Shown here piece by piece: positions 36,481 to 44,758 of a stretch of 64,000 bases of DNA. A program made the translations under genes and the position numbers. Every line of letters begins with the position of its first letter. Position 1 is the stretch's first letter. The notes beneath the pieces are model-generated. The model had not been told where the DNA came from. It worked only from the letters and a program-made list of their open reading frames with translations, and did not search any database. The stretch comes from UBA1756 sp045132235 (GTDB lineage: Bacteria > Bacteroidota > Bacteroidia > Bacteroidales > WCHB1-69), in NCBI GenBank assembly GCA_045132235.1, contig JBGURX010000026.1:31940-95939 (forward strand). Reading direction: 5' to 3'.

Positions 36481-36723
36481 CTATGGTACAGGATCGTACC
36501 CGCTTCCGCCCCACGGGTTGCACGACAGCACCCGTTTCAGTGTGAGCCATGAGCCCTTGAACGGACCGTGTTTTTTCAATGCCTCGATGCCGTAGTTGGA
36601 ACAGGTGGGGGTGTATCGGCAGGCCCGTCCGATGAGCGGCGACAGCGTCCACTGATATATCTTGATAAAGAATATCAGGACGTAGGCTAATGCTTTCTTG
36701 AAAAATTCGTAAGCTTTTTTCAC
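36481..36723 (-). CDS. yidD: Membrane protein insertion efficiency factor YidD
   Basis: 80 residues. The short family signature is intact: YQWTLSPLIGRACRYTPTCS, then NYGIEALKKHG and SCNPWGGSGYDPV. It helps YidC insert inner-membrane proteins. Its ATG overlaps the rnpA stop by 4 bp, so the two are translationally coupled, as in most bacteria. Confidence 0.95.
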   Translation of the reverse strand: MKKAYEFFKKALAYVLIFFIKIYQWTLSPLIGRACRYTPTCSNYGIEALKKHGPFKGSWLTLKRVLSCNPWGGSGYDPVP

Positions 36724-37142
36724 AGGCCTTCCGTTGGGTTTGCTATGGTTAAACGATGCAGGATTTCGATTATTTTGTCTTCCACCAATTTATAGGGGGA
36801 AATTTCGTTCGAAATATAGGTGATGAGCAGTTGTACGCGCTGTCCCCGCTCTCGCAGCACGGGATCGAGGATGTCGCGGTGGTGCAGCCGGAAAGCCTCG
36901 CGGATAAGGCGCTTCACGCGGTTGCGATCCACGGCATGCTTGAAGAAGCGCTTGGGTACACTGACAACAATCTGGCACACAGGTTCTTCCTCGGTGCAAG
37001 GCAGGAAAATGTAATGGCATTTAAGGGGATGGCAGAAAATTTTCTGCCGGTTGCGCAACAATGCAGCGATTTGTATTTCGGAGCAGAGGCGTTCCTTTTT
37101 GGAAAATGTAAGATGCTCGTTGTTAGCGTTTTCTGGTGGCAT
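36720..37142 (-). CDS. rnpA: Ribonuclease P protein component
   Basis: 140 residues. The RNR motif is present as DRNRVKRLIREAFRLH, with FTFSKKERL-type N-terminus (LTFSKKERLCS) and VSVPKRFFKHAV. It is the protein cofactor of RNase P, which matures tRNA 5' ends. Unlike in many bacteria it is not next to rpmH or dnaA; in Bacteroidales it commonly follows hemD, as here. The start at 37142 overlaps the hemD 3' end by 20 bp. A few extra N-terminal residues precede the conserved core. Confidence 0.94.
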   Translation of the reverse strand: MPPENANNEHLTFSKKERLCSEIQIAALLRNRQKIFCHPLKCHYIFLPCTEEEPVCQIVVSVPKRFFKHAVDRNRVKRLIREAFRLHHRDILDPVLRERGQRVQLLITYISNEISPYKLVEDKIIEILHRLTIANPTEGL

Positions 37143-37887
37143 GTTCTTTCAAGAAGGCGTCCATGGCGGAGGTGATGGACTGGTGTTCCTTGGTGGGGGC
37201 TTGAACATGGAGGGTGAAGCCGGCGTTGGTGACGGCGGCGCAGGCGGGGGCTCCGAGAGCGCCCATGGCCACCTCGCCCTGCTCGAAATCAGGGTAGTTC
37301 TCCTTCAGCGAGGCGATTCCCGACGGACTGAAGAAGATGATCATGTCGTACTTGTTGATGTCGATGGAGGACTTCAGGTCGGCGGGCACGGTTTTGAAGA
37401 TGACGGCCTGCGAGAACTGGATGTTGTGCTCTTGGAAGAAGTCGGCATACTGGGTGGCCATGGAGTCGGCACCGCAGGGAATCAAGTACTTGTATTCGGG
37501 ATTCTTCAAAAACAGATCGAACACGCCTTTCGGGTTGTTGTTCTTGTTGAAGAAGATTTTGCGTTTGCGGAACTGGATGTATTTCTGGAGGTAGAAGGCC
37601 ACCTGGTCGGTCGTGCAGAAATACTTCATCTCTTCCGGAAGTTCGCAGCGCAGCTCTTTCACCAGACTGAAGAAATAGTCCACGGTGGTCTTGCTGGAGA
37701 AGACGACCGCGCTATGGTCGAGAATGTTGATGTGGGCTTCCCTGAACTCGCGGGAAGGGATGCCTTCGATACGGAAGAACTTGAAGAAATCGATGTTGAT
37801 GCTGTATTTCCGGGTCAGGTCGGCATAGGGCGACTTGTCGAATTCGGCGGGGGCGTTTTGGGAGATGAGGATGTTTTTTACTTTCAT
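37123..37887 (-). CDS. hemD: Uroporphyrinogen-III synthase
   Basis: 254 residues from the ATG at 37887; a TTG three codons upstream is less likely. The fold is typical of HemD in this phylum: KNILISQNAP start, FSSKTTVDYFF in the first half, and YDMIIFFSPSGIASL plus VAMGALGAPACAAVTNAGF in the second. It closes hydroxymethylbilane with D-ring inversion in tetrapyrrole synthesis. Sequence in this family is weakly conserved, but the motif order and the neighbours (DUF4271 upstream, rnpA downstream) agree. Overlaps rnpA by 20 bp. Confidence 0.88.
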   Translation of the reverse strand: MKVKNILISQNAPAEFDKSPYADLTRKYSINIDFFKFFRIEGIPSREFREAHINILDHSAVVFSSKTTVDYFFSLVKELRCELPEEMKYFCTTDQVAFYLQKYIQFRKRKIFFNKNNNPKGVFDLFLKNPEYKYLIPCGADSMATQYADFFQEHNIQFSQAVIFKTVPADLKSSIDINKYDMIIFFSPSGIASLKENYPDFEQGEVAMGALGAPACAAVTNAGFTLHVQAPTKEHQSITSAMDAFLKEHATRKR

Positions 37888-37931
37888 AAACCGCAAAATT
37901 GGTGTTTCAATATTGTGATGTAAATCCCTGA

Positions 37932-38636
37932 CTATCTGAAAGAAATCATCATTTTAACGATGACCAGAAAAGGTAGAATTTCAATCGTGCAAAAGTACAA
38001 AAAAAATTCGAAGTAATTGAAGCGGGCTGATTTTAAATTGAGGGTCCTGAACCAAGCGAAACCGTAGCAGGCGAGGTAGAGGATGCCGTAGAGCAGCAGC
38101 CATGAGAGCTGGGCGGTGTAGGCGGCGGCGAGGGCGAGGGGAAGGAGGGCGAGCGAACAGCAGGTGGTGCAGAAGAAACGGTTCTGCTCGTGGGTGGCGC
38201 GGTCGTCGTCGCAGTCGAAGATGAAGGCGAGGAGGTACAAGTTGGCAGTCTTGAGGAAGTAGAAGGCGGCGGCAACGGCGGCGCAGGCAAGGAAGAGCAG
38301 GGGCGGGGAGAAGTGGGCGCTGATGGCAGGCAGGTAGGCCGACACCAGCAGGTAGAGTGTCATGCCGATCACGAGGAAGTCGTAGAGGAAGAGGAAGGCG
38401 TAAATCCACTCGGCGAGGGGCTTGCTCTCGCGCAAAAGCTGGTTGCGGCTGCGCGGCGAGAAAAGCGCCCGTACAATGTAAGTAAACTTGCGTCGGCCGT
38501 TCACAATGATGAGCGTCAGCAACACCAAAATGCCACAAAATGCCCATGTGGTCCAGTCGGCCACGCGCCCCATAGCCGGCATGGGCAGCGGCTCAATGTT
38601 GAGGGGTGTGTTGTAAAATGCTGACAATAAGCTCAT
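37932..38636 (-). CDS. DUF4271 membrane protein
   Basis: 234 residues from the ATG at 38636. Six or seven hydrophobic segments with KFTYIVRALFSPRSRNQLLRE near the first third, typical of DUF4271, an integral-membrane family restricted to Bacteroidota and usually encoded just before hemD. Function unknown. It is the first gene of a run that continues through hemD, rnpA, yidD, ctp and the O-antigen ligase-like gene, transcribed from the box at 38670-38677. Confidence 0.85.
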   Translation of the reverse strand: MSLLSAFYNTPLNIEPLPMPAMGRVADWTTWAFCGILVLLTLIIVNGRRKFTYIVRALFSPRSRNQLLRESKPLAEWIYAFLFLYDFLVIGMTLYLLVSAYLPAISAHFSPPLLFLACAAVAAAFYFLKTANLYLLAFIFDCDDDRATHEQNRFFCTTCCSLALLPLALAAAYTAQLSWLLLYGILYLACYGFAWFRTLNLKSARFNYFEFFLYFCTIEILPFLVIVKMMISFR

Positions 38637-38669
38637 TGTGAAAATTGTGCGACCGACTTTTTTGCGCTG

Positions 38670-38677
38670 CAAAATTA
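38670..38677 (-). promoter_or_regulatory. -7 promoter box for the DUF4271-hemD-rnpA operon
   Basis: Reads TAATTTTG on the minus strand, 33 bp before the ATG at 38636. It is 47 bp from the divergent tRNA promoter. Confidence 0.55.
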
Positions 38678-38724
38678 CAAGAAAAAATTTTCTCTACAGG
38701 CTATGGGCATACGAAAAAATCATG

Positions 38725-38732
38725 TATTTTTG
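38725..38732 (+). promoter_or_regulatory. -7 promoter box for tRNA-Leu
   Basis: Reads TATTTTTG, 21 bp before the tRNA 5' end. Confidence 0.6.
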
Positions 38733-38753
38733 CACGCTCAAAAAAGCACCGAT

Positions 38754-38837
38754 GCCCAGGTGGCGGAATTGGTAGACGCGTCGGTCTCAAAAACCGATGA
38801 GGTAACACTCGTGCCGGTTCGATCCCGGCCCCGGGTA
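38754..38837 (+). tRNA. tRNA-Leu (anticodon CAA)
   Basis: 84 nt without CCA. Anticodon stem TCGGT/ACCGA (38781-38785, 38793-38797) encloses the loop with anticodon CAA at 38788-38790, reading UUG. The long variable arm of class II tRNAs and the T arm GCCGG-TTCGATC-CCGGC are present. The acceptor arms (38754-38760, 38830-38836) pair with one A-C mismatch at the fifth pair and one G-U at the first; discriminator A is at 38837. CCA is not encoded, as usual in the phylum. Confidence 0.93.
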
Positions 38838-38846
38838 CTGGGGGGA

Positions 38847-38884
38847 TCCCGATGATTTGGTTTTCAAATTGTCGGGATTTTTTT
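38847..38884 (+). terminator. Rho-independent terminator after tRNA-Leu
   Basis: Arms TCCCGATGATTTG (38847-38859) and CAAATTGTCGGGA (38865-38877) pair with two mismatches and are followed by a run of seven T (38878-38884). It ends the tRNA transcript just before the next promoter. Confidence 0.85.
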
Positions 38885-38885
38885 G

Positions 38886-38893
38886 TATTTTTG
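38886..38893 (+). promoter_or_regulatory. -7 promoter box for the 38916 gene
   Basis: Reads TATTTTTG, directly after the terminator T-run and 22 bp before the ATG at 38916. Confidence 0.6.
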
Positions 38894-38915
38894 CCCCACT
38901 TAAAATTCCATAGTG

Positions 38916-40580
38916 ATGAAAAAAATTCTGTTCATCGGGATAATGCTGATCCTGACAGGAGCGATCAGCGCCCAAAACGATTCCTACCTCCGTGTGCTGC
39001 AGCATGTACCCGACAGCTGCAACTCGGTAAAGATCCTCTATCTGGATTCTCTCGCCGAACAGTTGGAACTTAAGAAGTTGAACGACAACCACCTGATTGA
39101 TGCCGTGAGTCAACTCTTGGGTAATAAATCCTTGAATGCAGGAATTAATGATTTGATTCACAGTTGGATAGAGAAAGACGACAAAATCGGCGTGGACTTC
39201 ACTGCTGCTGCTGCACTTGTCAACGACGGTTTACTGTTCATCCCGCTCAACAATGAAAAGAATTTCGAAAAGGAACTTTTTAAGATTATTGGTAGAAAAA
39301 TTCCCTGCCAAAACATCAAAAAGAAAGGCATCAAAATCTACAACCTGAGAAATACAAGCCTTCTCTGCATGGGCGATTGGGCTCTGCTGGATTTGGATGG
39401 TGTGTTTTTTGATGTGCCGCAGGAACAGATTCCCAATTTGGTTGCTCCCACCTGTTTTATGGAAAGCCAATACTACAAAACAATGGTGCAAAAAGGCATG
39501 ACCAGCTGCTCCGTGTCTTTTTACGATGCGCTTTCCGTAGGCAAGTTAATGGATCAGTTTAGTGTGTTCGGCATGGCAGGATTCATTCCTGTCTATGAGT
39601 TCATGAATGATAGGGTCATCTTTGCGAGGACTGAGATGGGAAAAGAGAGGATACGCTATGTGCGCGAAATGTACCACAATGATGGCGCGATGACACCGAT
39701 GACCTACGATGCATCGATCCTCCATCCCGAAAAGCTGGAGAAGCTGCTTCCTTACGTGACAGAGCATCCGAGGGGGGTGGTGAGCTCCTTCATCAGTAGC
39801 AATGTTCCTTCGAAAAGCACTCCTTATATTGATATTGCTATGCCTTCCTTTTATTTTCTCTCTACAAGACTTAGTGATCTGGTCGGGTATCAGCCATGGC
39901 TGGTGAATTATTGTGAGAATAATAAGTATCTGTTGGCCAGTATGGTGGAGGATTCTGTGGATTTTCCTCATTTTTTGGAAAATTTCGTTGAAAAGAACAA
40001 CCGCTACATGGATTCCATTCATCATGTTGAAATCGAATATGATGGAGAGCCGGAGAGAGTCTCCTTGATAAATTTGGAAGATGGAACGGAGTGGATCAGT
40101 CAGGAGTATGGAACGGAATATGACGAGCAGGATGGAATGAAGCAGCTTGTTCGTGAACGGTATGGCGACTGGGATATGTATCTTATTATTACACAGAAAA
40201 AAGAGCTGAAAATGGATGGGGAGCTGTTGGGCGATTATTCCATGCGCTGGTCGCTGGAGCGCGATACGGCGTATGTGCTGTTGGAGGGCGACAAGTTCTT
40301 TTGCACCGACGATACGACCTGTTTCGAGCAGATCCGCCACCCGCGGATTCCGGAGTGGCTCCCTGTGGAGCGGATGCTGCACTCACCGGTTTACATGATA
40401 AATGATGTTAGGGCTTCAATCAAGGAGGATGTCGCCTTTTTTCCCGCTGAAAAGTTGGAGATTTATGTGCAGGATAACCGGATTATCTCTGACCTCCATG
40501 CCGCTGCCGGTCTGGAGAACAGTATTTGGTATGAAATAGTGAAGTGCTTCGCAGACAGGATTCTCAAGATGGGGTTCTGA
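38916..40580 (+). CDS. Hypothetical secreted protein
   Basis: 554 residues from the ATG at 38916 (a GTG one codon upstream is possible). Signal peptide 1-20 (AISAQ). The body has repeated helical and beta segments with IGVDFTAAAALVNDGLLFIP near residue 90, and lacks a sorting tail or known catalytic motif. The overall pattern, with paired statements about protein state near 85-190 and 270-350, slightly resembles DUF4836-type proteins of Bacteroidales, but I would not assign it. It ends 29 bp from the stop of the convergent C10 protease gene. Confidence 0.6.
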   Translation: MKKILFIGIMLILTGAISAQNDSYLRVLQHVPDSCNSVKILYLDSLAEQLELKKLNDNHLIDAVSQLLGNKSLNAGINDLIHSWIEKDDKIGVDFTAAAALVNDGLLFIPLNNEKNFEKELFKIIGRKIPCQNIKKKGIKIYNLRNTSLLCMGDWALLDLDGVFFDVPQEQIPNLVAPTCFMESQYYKTMVQKGMTSCSVSFYDALSVGKLMDQFSVFGMAGFIPVYEFMNDRVIFARTEMGKERIRYVREMYHNDGAMTPMTYDASILHPEKLEKLLPYVTEHPRGVVSSFISSNVPSKSTPYIDIAMPSFYFLSTRLSDLVGYQPWLVNYCENNKYLLASMVEDSVDFPHFLENFVEKNNRYMDSIHHVEIEYDGEPERVSLINLEDGTEWISQEYGTEYDEQDGMKQLVRERYGDWDMYLIITQKKELKMDGELLGDYSMRWSLERDTAYVLLEGDKFFCTDDTTCFEQIRHPRIPEWLPVERMLHSPVYMINDVRASIKEDVAFFPAEKLEIYVQDNRIISDLHAAAGLENSIWYEIVKCFADRILKMGF

Positions 40581-40609
40581 GGTCAGAAGGCGGTCGCTAC
40601 GTTTTTTCT

Positions 40610-43600
40610 TTACTGCTTCGTGAATTTCTTTACGACGACGCTGTCGCCGCTGATGATGCGGGCGAAGTAGATTCCGGATTCCCAGTCGCTCACGTTGATT
40701 TCCATCTTGTTAACTTCGGCATTGCTGCGGAAGACCACGCGGCCGGTGGCGTCGTAAACAGCCGCCTCCTTCATTGTGGCCCCGTTGCCGTCAGCCTGCA
40801 AGGTGACGGTGTGCGTGGCCGGATTCGGGAAGAGGAGGATGCCGCTTGCGTTGTCGTAGTCGCTCACCGCCGTGTTCACCTGAACCGTCGTGCTGGCCGT
40901 GCCGGTGCAGCCATGCTCGGTGGTGCCGGTCACGGAATAGGTGGTGTTGCTGGTGGGTGACACAGTGATGTCAGCCGTGGTTTCTCCCGTGCTCCATTCG
41001 TAGCTGTCGGCTCCGCTGGCCGTCAGTGTGGTGTTGCTGCCGACGGTGATCTGCGTGTTGCCAGTGATGGTGACATCGGGTACGGGATGGATGGTCAGGT
41101 GGAGCGTCACCACACTGTCGCAACCTGCTGCATTGGTGAGGGTTACGGTATGGTCGCCGCTGGTGGTGAAAGTCTGCCCCTCGTAGCTGTACGAGCCGCA
41201 AGCCTCGTCGGTGAGCTCGCCCTCGGTGGGCTGCAGCACCGTCAGGATGAGGGTGACCACACTGTCGCAATGGCAGCTGGTGGTGAAAGTCTGTGTGTAG
41301 GTTCCGCTCTCGCTGTAGGTGGAGTCGTTCCACGTGTAGGGACCGCAGTGGCTCAGCTCGACTACCGGTGCAATCGGCTCGCCGATGTTCACGATGAGGG
41401 TTAATGAACTGTCGCAGCCCTCCATTGTGGCGTGCGGAAAGTAGAACTCGTCGGAAACAGCCTCTTCGTCAAAGGTCACATTCTCAGCTTCGTAGGTGTA
41501 CGGCAGTTCGGTGCGGCAGAGGTTGAGGGTTTCGGTGCGCGTATAGACGGGATGGATGGTGAGGTGCAGTGTCACGATGCTGTCGCAGCCGTTGGCAGCG
41601 ATGAGGGTTTGTGTATAATCTCCAGATTCATCGTAAATTTCGTCGTTCCATGCATATTCACCGCAGGCCTCGGCGCTGAACTCGAAGGTGGAATGGAATT
41701 TTTTGGTCACATTCATGGTGATGACGCTGTCGCAACCGCCGCCGAAGGTGATGGTGACGATTTCGGTGCCCTCATCGTCGAAAGTCACGCCGTGCCATGT
41801 GAATGGGAAATCGTCTTCGCAGACTGCCGTGTCAAGCGTCAGCGCCACATCGTCGCAGGCATAGCCGGCAATGCAGATGTTGAATTTCATGTTGTTGCGA
41901 GTTCCCGGCACGTAGTAGTCGGGGGTGGAGAGGGTGGCGGCATTGAGGGCGGTGCTGCTCTCGGTGATGAGGCATTTGCGCCCGGTGGCACTGTGGCACA
42001 CGAAGCATCCTTGCGAACCGCTGGTGGTCACTGCTGTGCCTGAGTTGTTGAGCACCGCCACAACGAGACTGGAGGTGCCGTCGTAGAAGAAGGGGTTCTG
42101 GAAGGTGATTTCATTCCATGTCATGTTGCCGCTGTGCAGCTGGATAGGACCGGAATAAACGAGGGTCATCTCATTGACAGGGATATAAGTATATACGAAA
42201 GTGTCAATCTGGGCGTGGCCGACATAGATGGAGATGTTATTAATGGTTTGATTGGCAAGTTGATAGCTTTGGAAGGAAACGGAGTTGATTTTGGCCGCCG
42301 CAGTGATGCCCAACGCATTCAGCTCGCTGCGTGAGAAAAGCTGCTGGGAATAAGAGTAGAGGTAGCTGCTGCTTGATAAGTCGATGGGGAAGTAGTAGGT
42401 TCCGCTGTTGCCTACGGTGCTGGTGACGGTGCGGTTGTTGTCGTCGTTGCAGCGGATGCGGGTGGAGAAGGAAGCCACCGACGACCAGCCGCTGAGGGTG
42501 TCTTCGCCGCACACGGCCTGCACATACACGTCGTAGGGATGTTCGGCGGTGAGGTTCTCGAAGGTGTATGGCGACTGCACATCCGTGAGGAGCGTGCCGG
42601 TGCCGGGGGTGAAGCCGGCAGGACCGTACTCAAGGTTGTAGCCTATCGGAGTGCCGCCCGAACTCCACGACAGGGTGGCTTCCTCCTCATCAATGTCGCT
42701 GATAGTCAGGTTGATGGGGTAGGGGCATTCGGAGCAGGCGTAGTTGACCGAGAAGAAGCGGCCGGGGGTGGGATTGCCGTCCACATAGTGCAGTGTGTCG
42801 TTGTCGGCGTTGCGGATGAGGATGCGGCACACGGCGTCGTTGCTGCCGGGGTACCATTCAAAGTGCAGGGAGTCCTCGCACACCCCGAAGGTGTAGGTGT
42901 TGCTGTGGAGGGTGGGCAGCAGGGTGATGCCCTTGATGGCCTTGTCGCCTTGATATACCACCATATAGCCTCCGTTCCAGCCGTTGCCGTTGCTGGTGTT
43001 GTTGGACACTTCGATGGTGATGGTGCAGCTTTCGCCGTCGCACACGGGCTTGTTGGGACGGATGCCGAAGATGGCGGCTTGGTAGGAGGTGTATTCGTGC
43101 ACGCCGGTGCCGCTCACGGTGAAGAAGCCGTCGCCGCTGCCACCCCAGCCGAAGTTGAAGTGGAAGTAGTTGGTGTTGTCGTAGCCGTCGCAGAGGAAGG
43201 CATGGCCGCCTTCGCTGCTGGATCCGCTGTAGGAGAGCGGCAATCCTTGGTCGAGGTTGGCTTTCAGTATGTTATTCCACTGGTTGACAGAGTATTGTGA
43301 AAGGTATAGTATGCCGTCGCAAGAGTAGTCGAAATAGTTGGCGAATGCGTAGGGCAGGTCGCTGGAGAAGGCGCCGCTGCCATTGTAGCCGTACGACATG
43401 TCCACGGCCACGCCGCAGTGGTACGAGAGACGGGCCACCTGTGTGCGCATCAGCGAATGGGTGCCGGCGTCGATGGAGGTGGGCATGAGGTCGTAGAGGT
43501 AGATGGTGTTGCCGAAGTCGGCGGAGAGGGTGCCGAGGTCCACGGGGTTACTGTCCATTGAAATGGCTTGGTAGCTGTGCGAGCCGTTGCCGCGCACGGG

Positions 43601-44230
43601 CCATTCCCAGTAGCGGAAGAGCTGGGCGGTGGCGGTGGCCACGCAGCCGGTGACAGCCTGCACGGTATAGCCGCTGTACTGATACACAGGGCACATGCTG
43701 TTATAGTAGGGGTATTGGTTCCATGTAGTCTGGATGATGGGATCCACCACCACGGTACGGGTGCTGCGCTGTGGTTGGTCAATGGCAGCCCACTGTGCGG
43801 ACACCTCGGCAGTGGCCGGGTGCTGCTGGCTGATAGCGCTGCCGATTTCGTGGCGGTAGCCTTCGAGTATGTCGTGCAGACCGGCGGGCACAGCGTCGGG
43901 GTTGAAGGCGCCTTCGGTGGAGTAGGCGAGCACGGGGAGGGCGCAGTCGTCGGCGGAGACGATCACATAGCCCTCGCTGCCCATGTTCATCACGTAGAAG
44001 CAGGTGACCTCCTGTGCGTGGGCATGGCGGGTAGCTGGCGTGGCCGTGTAGGTGGCCTGATAGGCAATGGCGGGCTGGGTGCCACGGAGCGGCTGCTGCG
44101 ACACCGAGCTGTAGAAGTTCGCCGCCACGGCTTTGGCGCGGGCCGTGTCGATGGGGTTGGCGGTTGCGATAGAGAGGGTAGCCGTGAAGCAGAGCATCAG
44201 GGCGATAATGGCGTATAGGATTCTTTTCAT
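40610..44230 (-). CDS. C10 (streptopain-like) cysteine protease with T9SS tail
   Basis: 1206 residues from the ATG at 44230. Signal peptide and an inhibitory Spi-type propeptide (to about 140: VTCFYVMNMGSEGYVIVSAD) precede the C10 catalytic domain. The catalytic Cys is in QAVTGCVATATAQL, the His in EGGHAFLCDGYD, and a Trp-rich NFGWGGSGDGFFT follows. Next come a C10-linked sandwich, one FN3-like domain (about 510-590), a jelly-roll-like part and five 75-residue repeats each ending C-D-S-x-x-T-L, then a type A sorting domain (ILLFPNPATHTV ... VVVKKFTKQ). It should be secreted by T9SS and degrade proteins outside the cell, like interpain or periodontain. Transcribed alone. Confidence 0.88.
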   Translation of the reverse strand: MKRILYAIIALMLCFTATLSIATANPIDTARAKAVAANFYSSVSQQPLRGTQPAIAYQATYTATPATRHAHAQEVTCFYVMNMGSEGYVIVSADDCALPVLAYSTEGAFNPDAVPAGLHDILEGYRHEIGSAISQQHPATAEVSAQWAAIDQPQRSTRTVVVDPIIQTTWNQYPYYNSMCPVYQYSGYTVQAVTGCVATATAQLFRYWEWPVRGNGSHSYQAISMDSNPVDLGTLSADFGNTIYLYDLMPTSIDAGTHSLMRTQVARLSYHCGVAVDMSYGYNGSGAFSSDLPYAFANYFDYSCDGILYLSQYSVNQWNNILKANLDQGLPLSYSGSSSEGGHAFLCDGYDNTNYFHFNFGWGGSGDGFFTVSGTGVHEYTSYQAAIFGIRPNKPVCDGESCTITIEVSNNTSNGNGWNGGYMVVYQGDKAIKGITLLPTLHSNTYTFGVCEDSLHFEWYPGSNDAVCRILIRNADNDTLHYVDGNPTPGRFFSVNYACSECPYPINLTISDIDEEEATLSWSSGGTPIGYNLEYGPAGFTPGTGTLLTDVQSPYTFENLTAEHPYDVYVQAVCGEDTLSGWSSVASFSTRIRCNDDNNRTVTSTVGNSGTYYFPIDLSSSSYLYSYSQQLFSRSELNALGITAAAKINSVSFQSYQLANQTINNISIYVGHAQIDTFVYTYIPVNEMTLVYSGPIQLHSGNMTWNEITFQNPFFYDGTSSLVVAVLNNSGTAVTTSGSQGCFVCHSATGRKCLITESSTALNAATLSTPDYYVPGTRNNMKFNICIAGYACDDVALTLDTAVCEDDFPFTWHGVTFDDEGTEIVTITFGGGCDSVITMNVTKKFHSTFEFSAEACGEYAWNDEIYDESGDYTQTLIAANGCDSIVTLHLTIHPVYTRTETLNLCRTELPYTYEAENVTFDEEAVSDEFYFPHATMEGCDSSLTLIVNIGEPIAPVVELSHCGPYTWNDSTYSESGTYTQTFTTSCHCDSVVTLILTVLQPTEGELTDEACGSYSYEGQTFTTSGDHTVTLTNAAGCDSVVTLHLTIHPVPDVTITGNTQITVGSNTTLTASGADSYEWSTGETTADITVSPTSNTTYSVTGTTEHGCTGTASTTVQVNTAVSDYDNASGILLFPNPATHTVTLQADGNGATMKEAAVYDATGRVVFRSNAEVNKMEINVSDWESGIYFARIISGDSVVVKKFTKQ

Positions 44231-44260
44231 TACTATATTATATTGTAAATATGTCGGGTG

Positions 44261-44268
44261 CAAAATTA
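44261..44268 (-). promoter_or_regulatory. -7 promoter box for the C10 protease gene
   Basis: Reads TAATTTTG on the minus strand, 30 bp before the ATG at 44230, supporting that start over 44263. Confidence 0.55.
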
Positions 44269-44388
44269 CGAAATTTGGCCTGATTTCATGGGGGTGTCTT
44301 GCTAATGTTTTTCTGCGAGTTGCTGAATATTTTTTTTCTTCGTGAAAAAAATATTTTTATTTTCAGTGAATTAATCAAATTATTTTGC

Positions 44389-44396
44389 TACTTTTG
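44389..44396 (+). promoter_or_regulatory. -7 promoter box upstream of a micro-ORF
   Basis: Reads TACTTTTG followed by CAAA. The only coding frame just downstream is the 20-codon ORF at 44425. Confidence 0.45.
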
Positions 44397-44424
44397 CAAA
44401 TTATTCAGTGAAACGAAATTTATA

Positions 44425-44487
44425 ATGAAAAAAATATTGTTAGGACTACTGCTCATTGTGCTTTTTATAATTGGATTGTTCAGTTGA
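44425..44487 (+). CDS. Candidate 20-residue hydrophobic small protein
   Basis: MKKILLGLLLIVLFIIGLFS and a stop. The peptide is a lysine-led membrane segment, like other small bacterial membrane proteins or type I toxins. It has a promoter box 28 bp upstream and a stable hairpin (44523-44545) 36 bp downstream, so the unit promoter-ORF-hairpin is complete. It could equally be the surviving signal-peptide stub of a lost exported protein. No clear ribosome site, but Bacteroidota often lack one. Low confidence. Confidence 0.35.
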   Translation: MKKILLGLLLIVLFIIGLFS

Positions 44488-44522
44488 AGTTGTTAGTAAT
44501 TAGTGTTTTGGTTTCATGACGT

Positions 44523-44545
44523 GGAGGGCTCTTCGTGGGCCCTCC
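44523..44545. other. Strong GC hairpin between micro-ORF and upxY
   Basis: GGAGGGC (44523-44529) pairs with GCCCTCC (44539-44545) over a 9-nt loop. No T-run follows, so intrinsic termination is doubtful. The rest of 44488-44758 holds only the upxY promoter and leader. Confidence 0.6.
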
Positions 44546-44680
44546 TGACATGATGGTTCAACCAACTCTTCCGGCGCAGAGTGCGTGTCAAGTGAAAAAA
44601 TATTTACTATTGTTCCTTTTTTGATTTTTGTTCCCCATTGTTTCTTCCATTTTATTATTGGTAGAATGAAAGAAAAGTTG

Positions 44681-44688
44681 TATCTTTG
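44681..44688 (+). promoter_or_regulatory. -7 promoter box for upxY
   Basis: Reads TATCTTTG followed by CAAC. Leader of about 65 nt to the ATG at 44759. Confidence 0.6.
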
Positions 44689-44758
44689 CAACGGCAAAGT
44701 CGGGTGGAGGCTTCCATTAGGATTTTGTGGCATAACGACCGATAGGGAATGAAATACA

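Noticed and set aside
44523..44545. Hairpin read as an intrinsic terminator
   Set aside because: No T-run on either strand; kept only as a structured element.
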